A DNA stretch of 9,212 nucleotides, taken from positions 1 to 9,212 of the forward strand of contig CAUAFT010000029.1 of assembly GCA_958428365.1 (NCBI GenBank). The letters are read 5' to 3'. Positions 1 to 7,475 of this stretch are shown here, in pieces. The notes under the pieces are model-generated. The model was not told the origin of the DNA and ran no database searches. It saw nothing but the letters and a program-made list of their open reading frames with translations. The position numbers were made by a program, and so were the translations under genes. Numbering within the stretch: position 1 is the stretch's first letter; each line of letters opens with the position of its first letter. Origin of the DNA: an uncultured Lachnospiraceae bacterium (GTDB taxonomy: Bacteria; Bacillota; Clostridia; Lachnospirales; Lachnospiraceae).

Positions 1-290
1 CCCGGCAGAAGATTCCGCATGATCTTTGCCAGCTCCAAAGAAATATCCCTGTGGTATCCGGCATCTTCCTCGATCATCTCCGGCGCCTCGATCGTAATGT
101 ACGTCCCCTTTGGCCTTCCCATCGCAACGGATGCATTCTCGGTCTCGATCATCACGGTACTGACAATCACTCCATTTTCCCGCCGTTCTTCCAGAACACG
201 GATGCCGCGCATATCTGCCTGGTCTTCCTGCAGCCGCTCCTGTGATTCGAGTGCCAGATCCGTGCGGATCGGATAACTATTTTCCAACAT
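1..290 (-). CDS. gpr: GPR endopeptidase (germination spore protease), N-terminal part, cut by window edge
   Basis: GPR is the germination protease that degrades small acid-soluble spore proteins (SASPs) when a spore germinates. It is made in the forespore as an inactive zymogen that processes itself. Only the first 96 residues are visible; the rest lies left of position 1. The key evidence is the N-terminal stretch YPIRTDLALES (residues 6-16), which matches the RTDLAVE segment of Bacillus GPR. In B. megaterium self-cleavage falls between the D and L of that segment, corresponding here to D11/L12. Further on, GRPKGTYITIEAP (58-70) matches the family's GKK.GRYxTLE region. The catalytic aspartates lie beyond the window. 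The ATG at 288-290 follows a strong purine-rich ribosome site (AGGGGAGGAAG), which supports this start. The gene has its own forespore-type promoter, and the upstream gene is shut off by a terminator, so it is probably transcribed alone or begins a sporulation operon. Identification is from remembered family sequence, not a search. Confidence 0.9.
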   Translation of the reverse strand, partial: MLENSYPIRTDLALESQERLQEDQADMRGIRVLEERRENGVIVSTVMIETENASVAMGRPKGTYITIEAPEMIEEDAGYHRDISLELAKIMRNLLP

Positions 291-343
291 GCCTCTTCCT
301 CCCCTTTTACCATATGCATTTTTGCAGAAATGGTTTCTGGAGA

Positions 344-372
344 TAGTATGTACGGCATAGATTTTTTTATGC
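344..372 (-). promoter_or_regulatory. Sigma-G type forespore promoter of gpr
   Basis: On the minus strand a -35 GCATA (368-372) is followed after exactly 17 bases by a -10 CATACTA (344-350). Both fit the sigma-G consensus as I know it from B. subtilis (GHATR, 17-18 bases, CATNHTA) at every position. Transcription would start near 337, leaving a leader of roughly 45 bases before the gpr start codon. In B. subtilis gpr is transcribed in the forespore by sigma-F and sigma-G, so motif, spacing, orientation and gene agree. The actual start site is inferred. Confidence 0.75.
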
Positions 373-377
373 CTGAA

Positions 378-412
378 ATTAAAAACCGCAGGGACATTCG
401 TCCCTGCGGTTT
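378..412 (-). terminator. Intrinsic terminator of the pyruvate:ferredoxin oxidoreductase gene
   Basis: A 13-base-pair perfect stem (383-395 with 400-412, core CCGCAGGGAC / GTCCCTGCGG) encloses a 4-base loop. On the minus strand it runs directly into TTTTTAATTT, a typical release tract. It starts 28 bases after the stop codon at 440-442. The plus-strand side ends in TTTATCTG, so the terminator is mainly one-directional. It separates the metabolic gene from gpr. Confidence 0.92.
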
Positions 413-439
413 ATCTGTATTCCTCTGTTTCCGGATCAA

Positions 440-3400
440 TTATTTACCAGCGTAAAGAGTTACTAACTTCTTTAAGTGGTCATACTCATCCTTAGAGTTC
501 TTCTCAGCCTTTGCAAATAACTCAGCAGCTCTCTCCGGGTTGAACTTCGCAAGAGATGCATAACGGTTCTCACCCTTTAAGAATGCCTGATAATCACCTG
601 TTGGCTCCTTGCTGTCTAATGAGAATGCATCTTTGCCTTCTGCAGCAAGTGTTGGGTTGTAACGGAAGTTGAACCAGTATCCAGACTCAACTGCTAACTT
701 CTCCTCGGTCTGAGCCTTGCTCATACCCTTCTTGATACCATGGTTGATACATGGAGCGTAAGCGATGATCAGTGATGGTCCCGGATAAGCCTCTGCCTCT
801 GCAAGAGCCTTAACACACTGATTCATATCAGCACCCATAGAGATGTGTGCTACATATACATAACCATAGCTCATAGCGATACCAGCAAGATCCTTCTTCT
901 TTGTCTCTTTACCACCGGCAGCGAACTGTGCGATCGCACCTGTAGGAGTAGACTTAGAAGACTGTCCACCTGTATTTGAGTAAACCTCAGTATCGAATAC
1001 CATTACGTTGATATCCTTACCAGATGCTAATACATGGTCAACACCACCGAATCCGATGTCGTATGCCCATCCGTCACCACCGAAGATCCACTGGGATTTC
1101 TTAGCAAGGAAGTCTTTCTCAGCAAGGATGTCTTTGCTTTCGTCACATCCACATGCCTCTAAAGCAGCAATTAATTTATCTGTAGCAGTTCCGTTTGTTA
1201 CACCGCTGTCGAAGGTATCTAACCATTCCTGTCCGGCAGCTTTTACGTCAGCATTTTTGCCTTCTGCTACTAATGCTTCTACTTTTCTCTGTAATTTAGC
1301 TCTTACTGCCTTATGTCCTAATAACATACCATAACCGAACTCAGCAGCATCCTCGAATAAGGAGTTGGACCATGCAGGACCCTGTCCCTTTTCGTTTACA
1401 GTGTATGGTGTAGAAGGTGAGGAGTTACCCCAGATGGAAGAACATCCTGTTGCGTTTGCAATGTACATTCTATCACCGAATAACTGTGTGATTAATTTAG
1501 CGTAAGGTGTCTCTCCACATCCACCACAAGCTCCGGAGAACTCAAGTAATGGCTGTTTGAACTGAGAACCTTTAACGGTTGTCTCTTTGAATTTCTCAAC
1601 AACTTCCGGTTTCTTGGATACAGTTAAACCAAAGTCGAAGAATTCCTGCTCTCCAACGTTCGCTTCACAGTTCTGCATTGTGATAGCTTTCTCGCCCTTC
1701 ATTCCTGGACATACGTTTACACAGGAACCACATCCTGTACAGTCAAGAGCTGATACAGTGATGGCGAATTTGTATCCCGGCATTCCGTTCATGTCTTTTA
1801 ACTGCATTCCTTCTGGAGCTTTCGCAGCTTCTTCCTCTGTCATAGCTACCGGACGGATAACTGCGTGAGGACATACATAAGAACAGATGTTACACTGGAT
1901 ACAGTTAGCGGAATTCCATACAGGAACGTCTACTGCGATACCACGTTTCTCGAATGCAGCGGCACCGGATGGAGTCTGTCCATGCTCGTACTCTTTTACT
2001 ACAGATACAGGAATGTTATTTCCTTCCTGAGCGTTTACAGGAATCTGGATATTGTTAACGAAGTCTACAACGTCTTTTCTGTCGCCTGTTGCAACCTGTG
2101 CAAAGCTTTCGTCTTTTGCATCTTTCCAGCTTGCAGGTACGTCAATCTTAACAACGCCTGTTGCTCCGGCATCGATTGCGTCGTAGTTCATCTGTACGAT
2201 CTTATCACCTTTTTTACCGTAAGTAGCTTTTGCTGCTGCTTTCATTAATTCGATAGCAGTCTCTTCCGGAATGATTGCTGCTAATTTGAAGAATGCAGAC
2301 TGAAGTACGGTATTGATACGTCCGCCAAGTCCGATCTCTTTACCGATCTTGATACCGTCGATGGTGTAGAACTGGATGTCGTTCTCAGCGATATATCTCT
2401 TCACCTGTCCAGGTAAGTGAGTCTCTAACTCTTCCGGTGACCAGGAACAGTTCAATAAGAATGTTCCGCCAGGTACTAATTCCTGAACCATGTTGTACTT
2501 ACGAACATAAGATGGGTTATGGCATGCTACGAAGTTTGCCTGCTTGATTAAGTAGGTAGACTTGATTGCCTTCTTACCAAAACGTAAGTGAGACATGGTA
2601 ACACCGCCGGACTTCTTGGAGTCATAATCGAAATATGCCTGTGCGAACATATCTGTGTTGTCACCGATGATCTTGATGGAGTTCTTGTTTGCACCAACAG
2701 TACCGTCAGCACCAAGTCCCCAGAACTTACAGTTGATGGTTCCTTCCGGTGTGGTTACCGGGTCTTCTTTTACTTCAAGAGAAAGGTTGGTAACATCATC
2801 GTAGATACCGATGGTGAATTTCTCTTTTTCTGTATTGTTGTATACAGCGATGATCTGTCCAGGTGTAGTATCCTTGGAACCTAAGCCGTAACGTCCGCTT
2901 GTAATCTTGCAGGACTCGAATTTGCTTCCTCTTAAAGCTGCAACAACGTCTAAGTATAATGGCTCGCCAAGAGAACCAGGCTCTTTTGTTCTGTCTAATA
3001 CAGCGATGCTCTTTACTGTATCAGGAATAACCTCGATCAGAGCTTCTTTGCAGAATGGTCTGTAAAGACGAACTTTTACAACGCCGACTTTCTCGCCTCT
3101 GGCCATTAAGTAGTCGATGGTCTCGTCGATGGTGTCACATACGGAACCCATAGCGATGATGATCTTCTCTGCATCAGCAGCTCCGTAGTAGTTGAATAAT
3201 TTATAATCTGTACCGATCTTCTCGTTTACCTTGTCCATGTACTTCTGAACGATAGCCGGCATAGCATCGTAGGTGGAGTTACATGACTCTCTGGTCTGGA
3301 AGAAGATGTCCGGGTTCTGAGCGGAACCTAACTGGCATGGATGATTCGGATTTAAAGCGTTCTTTCTGAACTCGTCAATGGCATCCATATCTACCATATC

Positions 3401-3976
3401 TTTTAAATCTTCATAATCCCATGTCTCGATCTTCTGGATCTCGTGAGATGTACGGAATCCGTCGAAGAAGTTGATGAAAGGAAGTTTTCCTTCTAATGCT
3501 GCGCAGTGAGCAACAGGTGTTAAGTCCATAACCTCCTGTACGGATGATTCACAGAGCATTGCAGCACCGGTCTGACGACAGGCGTAAACATCAGAGTGAT
3601 CACCGAAAATATTTAAAGCATGAGTTGCAACACAACGTGCGGATACGTTGAATACGCCCGGAAGACCCTCACCAGCGATTTTGTAAAGGTTCGGAATCAT
3701 CAGTAATAATCCCTGGGATGCTGTGTAAGTAGTTGTCAGAGCGCCTGCTGTCAGAGAACCGTGTACGGTACCTGCAGCACCTGCCTCAGACTGCATTTCC
3801 GTAACCTGTACGGTCTGTCCGAAGATGTTCTTTCTTCCCTGTGTTGCCCATTCGTCCGTAGCTTCAGCCATAACGGAAGATGGTGTGATCGGATAGATTG
3901 CTGCAACGTCAGTGTATGCGTATGACGCATGAGCTGCTGCATGGTTTCCATCCATGGTTTTCATTGATCGTTTCAT
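440..3976 (-). CDS. nifJ: Pyruvate:ferredoxin (flavodoxin) oxidoreductase, single-chain
   Basis: This enzyme oxidatively decarboxylates pyruvate with CoA to acetyl-CoA and CO2 and passes the electrons to ferredoxin or flavodoxin. It is the central pyruvate-consuming step of clostridial fermentation and acts in the cytoplasm. The 1178 residues are the usual length for the homodimeric form. The N-terminal pyruvate-binding region has YPITPSS (28-34). A ferredoxin-like domain carries two [4Fe-4S] motifs, C692/695/698/702 and C746/749/752/756. The C-terminal thiamine diphosphate domain has C817, C820, C845 and C1076 for the proximal cluster, GDG at 967-969 and NTGGQ at 1001-1005. No expected motif is missing. 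The first ATG is chosen because AGGAGG sits 7 bases upstream; in-frame ATGs at codons 5 and 8 are worse placed. Codon use is narrow (many GGT, GCT, AAG, CTT/TTA) compared with the GC-richer neighbours, as expected of a highly expressed gene. It is monocistronic, with its own promoter, possible Rex operator and terminator. The symbols por or pfor are also used. Confidence 0.97.
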   Translation of the reverse strand: MKRSMKTMDGNHAAAHASYAYTDVAAIYPITPSSVMAEATDEWATQGRKNIFGQTVQVTEMQSEAGAAGTVHGSLTAGALTTTYTASQGLLLMIPNLYKIAGEGLPGVFNVSARCVATHALNIFGDHSDVYACRQTGAAMLCESSVQEVMDLTPVAHCAALEGKLPFINFFDGFRTSHEIQKIETWDYEDLKDMVDMDAIDEFRKNALNPNHPCQLGSAQNPDIFFQTRESCNSTYDAMPAIVQKYMDKVNEKIGTDYKLFNYYGAADAEKIIIAMGSVCDTIDETIDYLMARGEKVGVVKVRLYRPFCKEALIEVIPDTVKSIAVLDRTKEPGSLGEPLYLDVVAALRGSKFESCKITSGRYGLGSKDTTPGQIIAVYNNTEKEKFTIGIYDDVTNLSLEVKEDPVTTPEGTINCKFWGLGADGTVGANKNSIKIIGDNTDMFAQAYFDYDSKKSGGVTMSHLRFGKKAIKSTYLIKQANFVACHNPSYVRKYNMVQELVPGGTFLLNCSWSPEELETHLPGQVKRYIAENDIQFYTIDGIKIGKEIGLGGRINTVLQSAFFKLAAIIPEETAIELMKAAAKATYGKKGDKIVQMNYDAIDAGATGVVKIDVPASWKDAKDESFAQVATGDRKDVVDFVNNIQIPVNAQEGNNIPVSVVKEYEHGQTPSGAAAFEKRGIAVDVPVWNSANCIQCNICSYVCPHAVIRPVAMTEEEAAKAPEGMQLKDMNGMPGYKFAITVSALDCTGCGSCVNVCPGMKGEKAITMQNCEANVGEQEFFDFGLTVSKKPEVVEKFKETTVKGSQFKQPLLEFSGACGGCGETPYAKLITQLFGDRMYIANATGCSSIWGNSSPSTPYTVNEKGQGPAWSNSLFEDAAEFGYGMLLGHKAVRAKLQRKVEALVAEGKNADVKAAGQEWLDTFDSGVTNGTATDKLIAALEACGCDESKDILAEKDFLAKKSQWIFGGDGWAYDIGFGGVDHVLASGKDINVMVFDTEVYSNTGGQSSKSTPTGAIAQFAAGGKETKKKDLAGIAMSYGYVYVAHISMGADMNQCVKALAEAEAYPGPSLIIAYAPCINHGIKKGMSKAQTEEKLAVESGYWFNFRYNPTLAAEGKDAFSLDSKEPTGDYQAFLKGENRYASLAKFNPERAAELFAKAEKNSKDEYDHLKKLVTLYAGK

Positions 3977-4074
3977 GTTTTTTCCTCCTATTTTTGTGTA
4001 TCCTCATTGAGCAACCGGAAAATCAAAAATACTCCTGAATCTCCAGTTTTTGGATGCTACATGGAAATAAATTC

Positions 4075-4092
4075 TTGACAATGTTTTCACAA
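4075..4092. promoter_or_regulatory. Rex-like redox operator upstream of pyruvate:ferredoxin oxidoreductase
   Basis: The minus strand reads TTGTGAAAACATTGTCAA. The known Rex operator is an 18-base palindrome close to TTGTGAA-N4-TTCACAA. The left arm matches 7 of 7 and the right arm 5 of 7. It begins about where transcription from the predicted promoter at 4100-4128 would start, a good position for repression. Rex senses the NADH/NAD+ ratio and controls fermentation genes in many Firmicutes. Alternatively the segment is a direct repeat of ACATTGT with an 11-base period, recognised by something else. No rex gene is in the window. Confidence 0.5.
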
Positions 4093-4099
4093 TGTCTCT

Positions 4100-4128
4100 A
4101 ATATAGTAATATAAAGAAAAACGGGCAA
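4100..4128 (-). promoter_or_regulatory. Sigma-A type promoter of pyruvate:ferredoxin oxidoreductase
   Basis: On the minus strand TTGCCC (4123-4128) and TATATT (4100-4105) are separated by 17 bases. Matches to the -35 and -10 consensus are 4/6 and 5/6. The predicted start is near 4093, giving a leader of about 115 bases. The -35 box overlaps the terminator of the upstream gene. A weaker alternative is TTGTCA (4076-4081) with TAGCAT (4054-4059) and a 16-base spacer; in that case the Rex-like site would cover the -35 box. Either choice puts the operator on the promoter. Confidence 0.5.
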
Positions 4129-4147
4129 AAAATCAATAGTTTTCCCG
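4113..4147 (-). terminator. Probable intrinsic terminator of the GGDEF/EAL gene
   Basis: Just past the stop codon at 4151-4153 the minus strand has CGGGAAAA, an 8-9 base loop and TTTTTTGCCCG, followed by TTTTTCTTT. The stem pairs CGGG with CCCG and A's with T's, with one bulged G. It is weaker than the other two terminators here but has the right place and tail. It shares bases with the -35 box of the next gene. Confidence 0.5.
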
Positions 4148-4150
4148 GAA

Positions 4151-7100
4151 TTAGTAGAGATATTTTTGTTCAAAATCGAGAACACGAATCGGTTTGTCAA
4201 AAATATATCCCTGACCATGGCGATAGCCGCATTCCAACAGGAAATCCACCTGCTGCTGTTCCTCCACTCCCTCGAAGATAATATCCTCATCAGCCAGCCT
4301 TACCATCTCCCCGATATGCATGATGAGCTGCTTGCGTCTCTGGAAGTTCTCCGTATTCAAAAAACTCTTATCGATCTTCACCACATCCACCGGAATATCA
4401 AACAGAATATTCAGCGAAGAATATCCGGTCCCGAAATCGTCAATGGCGATGCGGAATCCTTTTTTCCTCAGTCTCTCCAGGATCTCTTGCAGCTTGTCCA
4501 GCTCCTGAACCGCCACACTCTCGGTGATCTCGATCTCAAGCTGATCATTGGGCACCCCATAGCGCTCAGTGATCTCGCAGATCTTCTCCACAAAATCCAC
4601 TCCCAGATCCTTAAAATGCTGTCCCGAAAAATTCGTGGAAATGATCAGTCTCTCCTTGCCATCGTCATTCCACTTCTTCAGACAGCGGACTGCCTCCTCA
4701 AATATGTAAAAATCCAGGTCGTTGATATATCCCAGTTTTTCCAGTACCGGGATAAAATCATTGGGATTGTGATAACAGCCATCCAGTCTCCTCCATCTTG
4801 CCAGAGCCTCCGCCCCGTAGACCTTCCATTCATCCAAATAAAACTTCGGCTGTAAATAGACTTCAAATTCCTCGTTGTTCAACGCCGGATAAAAACTTGC
4901 GGCAATGATACGCTCCCGGTTCTTCTCCTCCTTCATGGTATCGGAGTAGACCGTCAGCCAAAATTCCTGATCCTTTTTCGCTACCTTTCTCGCCAGATTG
5001 GCGTTCTCGATAAATTCCTCCACATCGTAACTCTCCGCATCCCAGAAATAGATCCCGATGGACTCATAGAGGTTACCGCTTGGATATTTATCCTTCAGAA
5101 ACTGGCGGAACTGATGATTCTGTATGATGGTGTTCTCCACACACTGATCCCTGGACTCCACCTTTGACATCATTAAAAACAGATCCGCATAACGTCTGCA
5201 GGCTAACAGAACTCCCGGAATCTCCCGGATATATTCCGCGACCCGCTTTAAGACCTGATCTCCCTCACTGTATCCAAAATTCTCGTTAATATAAGAAAAA
5301 CCGCTCATATCCGCACAGATAAAGGCGTAGATGTCATCCTGATCCGAGAGCCGCAGGATCTGTTCCGCCTTCCTCCGAAACGTCTCCACATTATACAATC
5401 CTGTCAGCGGGTCCTGATCCTGCAGACACCGTATCTCTTCCTGATCTTCTTCCCTCTGGGATCTCAATGCGACAAAGACGGATATCATCCGCACGATCTC
5501 AGAAAACGTCTTTTCCTCAAAATCTGTCCAGGTCCTGTATTCCTCGCAGTCGCAAAAGGTGATAAACCCTTTCAGCTTGCCCCTCTCTCCATAGCTGTAT
5601 CCCGCATAGGACTTCGCCCGAACCTCCCGGAAGATCTGCCGGTCCTTCTCTGAAAGCTTCTCATCGCCGCAATTGGATACCAGCACCTTTCCATCCCGGA
5701 TATGCTCCTTCCAGAGCTCCAGTCTATGATCTGAGATATCCGTCTGCCGATATGCTTCATTGCTGTCCCAGCGGTTCGTTACCACCAGCTCGCTTCCTGA
5801 CTTTTTAAATTCATGAATGAGAACCATATTCAAATGATATCGTTTGCCGATCCGTTCCAGCAGAACATTGATGGAACCGTCGATATCCTTTGCCTTGGAA
5901 AGCAGCTCAAAGGTAAAGGTGAGGAAATCCTGATCCTGCCCCTCCACGATCTGATAATTCTCTCCCCGCTCTTCCTGCTCTCCCACAGTCTGTATCTCCC
6001 TCAGAACGATCTTCTTGTCCGCCACCTGATAACCGTTCTTTCCACTGACCTTCGCCTGATACATCGCCATGTCCGCTTTTCTGAAAAGCGTCTCATAATC
6101 CCTGCCGTCCTCTCCATAAAAAGCGATCCCCACACTGCAGGTTACCGTGTGTTCCGCACGGTTTCCAACATATGTTTTTTCCACGGATTCGCAGAGGCTT
6201 TTCGCTTTCGCTTTGGCATGTTCCACTGTCGTATATTTCATACAGACCACAAACTCATCGCCGCCCACGCGTCCAATAATATCCATTCCACGGAATTTTT
6301 CTGAAATCTTTTCTGAAAATTCCTTTATGATAGCATCTCCGAAAAAGTGTCCAAACGTATCATTGACTTTCTTGAAATTATCAATATCGATCACCATAAA
6401 AGCCTGGACTCCCTCCGGCTTTTCCGCAAAAAACTCCTCCACATCCTCCCGAAACGCCTGTTTATTCAAAAGCCTTGTCATCGGGTCTCTTCTCGCCTTC
6501 TCCTCAAGCTGGCTGCGGATCTTTTTTTCCTTATCTATATTATAGATCCTTCCAATAATGCGGATGATCCTGCCGCTGCTTCCCGCAACGCTCTTATACT
6601 TGGTCCGATGCCAGATAATACGCGGCGTTCCATCCTGTTCCCGTATGATGACCCGGTATTCAAGGCTTCCCTCCATCTCCTTTTCTCTTGCCTCTCTCAG
6701 AACTTTCCGGAATTTTTCCTGATCCCCTCTGTATACAACATTTTCTATCTCACCTTCCCGAATCTCATCCCTGGAGGTTCCGTATAATTCTTTCATCGCC
6801 CGGCTGATCTTCAGGCAGTCTTTCTCCACGTCATAGTCCAAAGGGAAATCATTTGCGGCCTCCTCCAACAGCTTATAACGTTCCATCTGAAGCCTTAACT
6901 CATCCTCCATCTGCTTCCGGTCATTGATATCCCAACTGGCTGCCAGAAAATAGGGAACCCCATCCCGGTATTCATGAAAACGGATACAGAGCTGTAACCA
7001 GTGGATCTCTCCGTCATGGTCACAAAAACGCAGTTCCTTCTTCTCCGAAATTCCATCCTGCAAGCTCTCCTTTTGCATCTCTTTTAACAGTTCCCGGTCG

Positions 7101-7321
7101 TCCTCATAGCAGAACTGATAAAAATCCCGGTCTCCCTCCAGCAATTCCTCCATGGTATATCCAACAGAACGGAAAAACTCAGCATTCACCATCTCAATAT
7201 AAAATCCTTCGTTTCCCCTCAGTATCGCCATACCAAAAGGAAGGGAGTCAAACAACTCCTTATTTTCCATAATATAGGTCTTGAGATCTTCAGTCATTCT
7301 TTTGTGTTTTTCTTCCCTCAT
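4151..7321 (-). CDS. Cytoplasmic cyclic-di-GMP signalling protein, PAS-PAS-GGDEF-GAF-GGDEF(degenerate)-EAL
   Basis: GGDEF domains make and EAL domains degrade cyclic-di-GMP, which governs motility, adhesion and related choices. The 1056 residues show PAS (about 20-135) and PAS (about 150-262) sensors, then GGDEF (about 278-440), a GAF-like sensor (about 465-620), a second GGDEF fold (about 633-795) and EAL (about 805-1050). The first GGDEF is intact: GGDEF at 353-357, metal residue D312, and inhibitory-site RxxD (R344-D347) five residues before the signature. The second reads YADLF at 711-715, so it should not be a cyclase. The EAL domain keeps the expected catalytic set: E838, N897, E931, D961/D962 in DDFGTGYSS, K982, E1017 and Q1037. 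The protein could therefore be bifunctional, or a phosphodiesterase tuned by its GGDEF and sensor domains; net activity cannot be told from sequence. No signal peptide or membrane segment is visible. The ATG at 7319-7321 has AGGAG about 10 bases upstream, slightly far; the ATG at codon 9 is possible. It has its own promoter and is probably monocistronic. Confidence 0.93.
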   Translation of the reverse strand: MREEKHKRMTEDLKTYIMENKELFDSLPFGMAILRGNEGFYIEMVNAEFFRSVGYTMEELLEGDRDFYQFCYEDDRELLKEMQKESLQDGISEKKELRFCDHDGEIHWLQLCIRFHEYRDGVPYFLAASWDINDRKQMEDELRLQMERYKLLEEAANDFPLDYDVEKDCLKISRAMKELYGTSRDEIREGEIENVVYRGDQEKFRKVLREAREKEMEGSLEYRVIIREQDGTPRIIWHRTKYKSVAGSSGRIIRIIGRIYNIDKEKKIRSQLEEKARRDPMTRLLNKQAFREDVEEFFAEKPEGVQAFMVIDIDNFKKVNDTFGHFFGDAIIKEFSEKISEKFRGMDIIGRVGGDEFVVCMKYTTVEHAKAKAKSLCESVEKTYVGNRAEHTVTCSVGIAFYGEDGRDYETLFRKADMAMYQAKVSGKNGYQVADKKIVLREIQTVGEQEERGENYQIVEGQDQDFLTFTFELLSKAKDIDGSINVLLERIGKRYHLNMVLIHEFKKSGSELVVTNRWDSNEAYRQTDISDHRLELWKEHIRDGKVLVSNCGDEKLSEKDRQIFREVRAKSYAGYSYGERGKLKGFITFCDCEEYRTWTDFEEKTFSEIVRMISVFVALRSQREEDQEEIRCLQDQDPLTGLYNVETFRRKAEQILRLSDQDDIYAFICADMSGFSYINENFGYSEGDQVLKRVAEYIREIPGVLLACRRYADLFLMMSKVESRDQCVENTIIQNHQFRQFLKDKYPSGNLYESIGIYFWDAESYDVEEFIENANLARKVAKKDQEFWLTVYSDTMKEEKNRERIIAASFYPALNNEEFEVYLQPKFYLDEWKVYGAEALARWRRLDGCYHNPNDFIPVLEKLGYINDLDFYIFEEAVRCLKKWNDDGKERLIISTNFSGQHFKDLGVDFVEKICEITERYGVPNDQLEIEITESVAVQELDKLQEILERLRKKGFRIAIDDFGTGYSSLNILFDIPVDVVKIDKSFLNTENFQRRKQLIMHIGEMVRLADEDIIFEGVEEQQQVDFLLECGYRHGQGYIFDKPIRVLDFEQKYLY

Positions 7322-7363
7322 CTTTACAAATCTCCTGCCGGATAAATTATTTCAATTAGTTTT

Positions 7364-7372
7364 ATTATAGCA
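7364..7372 (-). promoter_or_regulatory. Extended -10 promoter of the GGDEF/EAL gene
   Basis: The minus strand has TGCTATAAT, a perfect extended -10 element (TATAAT at 7364-7369, TG at 7371-7372). No good -35 box lies 16-18 bases upstream, which extended -10 promoters can do without. The start would be near 7357, giving a leader of about 35 bases before the ATG. Confidence 0.65.
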
Positions 7373-7400
7373 GAAAACCAGCTGTTTTCATATAAAAAAC

Positions 7401-7428
7401 TTGCAAAATATGGATTTTACGATACAAT
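7401..7428 (+). promoter_or_regulatory. Sigma-A type promoter of the ABC-F gene
   Basis: TTGCAA (7401-7406) and TACAAT (7423-7428) are separated by 16 bases; matches to consensus are 4/6 and 5/6. The start would be near 7435, giving a leader of only about 40 bases. It lies back-to-back with the minus-strand promoter at 7364-7372, so the two genes share a short divergent control region. The short leader leaves no room for the peptide-coding attenuators found before many antibiotic-inducible ABC-F genes. Confidence 0.5.
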
Positions 7429-7475
7429 ATTAAAGGATTGCCACTAACAAGAATCAGATAGAAAGGTCAGTAATT

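Noticed and set aside
383..412. Terminator hairpin acting in both directions
   Set aside because: The plus-strand side lacks a T-run (TTTATCTG), and no plus-strand gene precedes it.
167..439. Minus-strand frame of 90 codons spanning the gap between the oxidoreductase and gpr
   Set aside because: It runs through a terminator and the sigma-G promoter and overlaps gpr in another frame; gpr has the conserved sequence and the better ribosome site.
1865..2248. Plus-strand frame rich in cysteine and tyrosine
   Set aside because: It is antisense to the oxidoreductase; the composition follows from the reverse complement of highly biased codons.
4166..4855. Plus-strand open frame of 229 codons
   Set aside because: It lies wholly antisense to the conserved EAL domain, has no ribosome binding site, and its protein resembles no family I know. 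It is a mirror of the coding constraint on the other strand.
5813..6787. Overlapping plus-strand open frames of 130-163 codons
   Set aside because: They are antisense to the GAF and GGDEF parts of the signalling protein and overlap one another, with no ribosome sites or recognisable domains.
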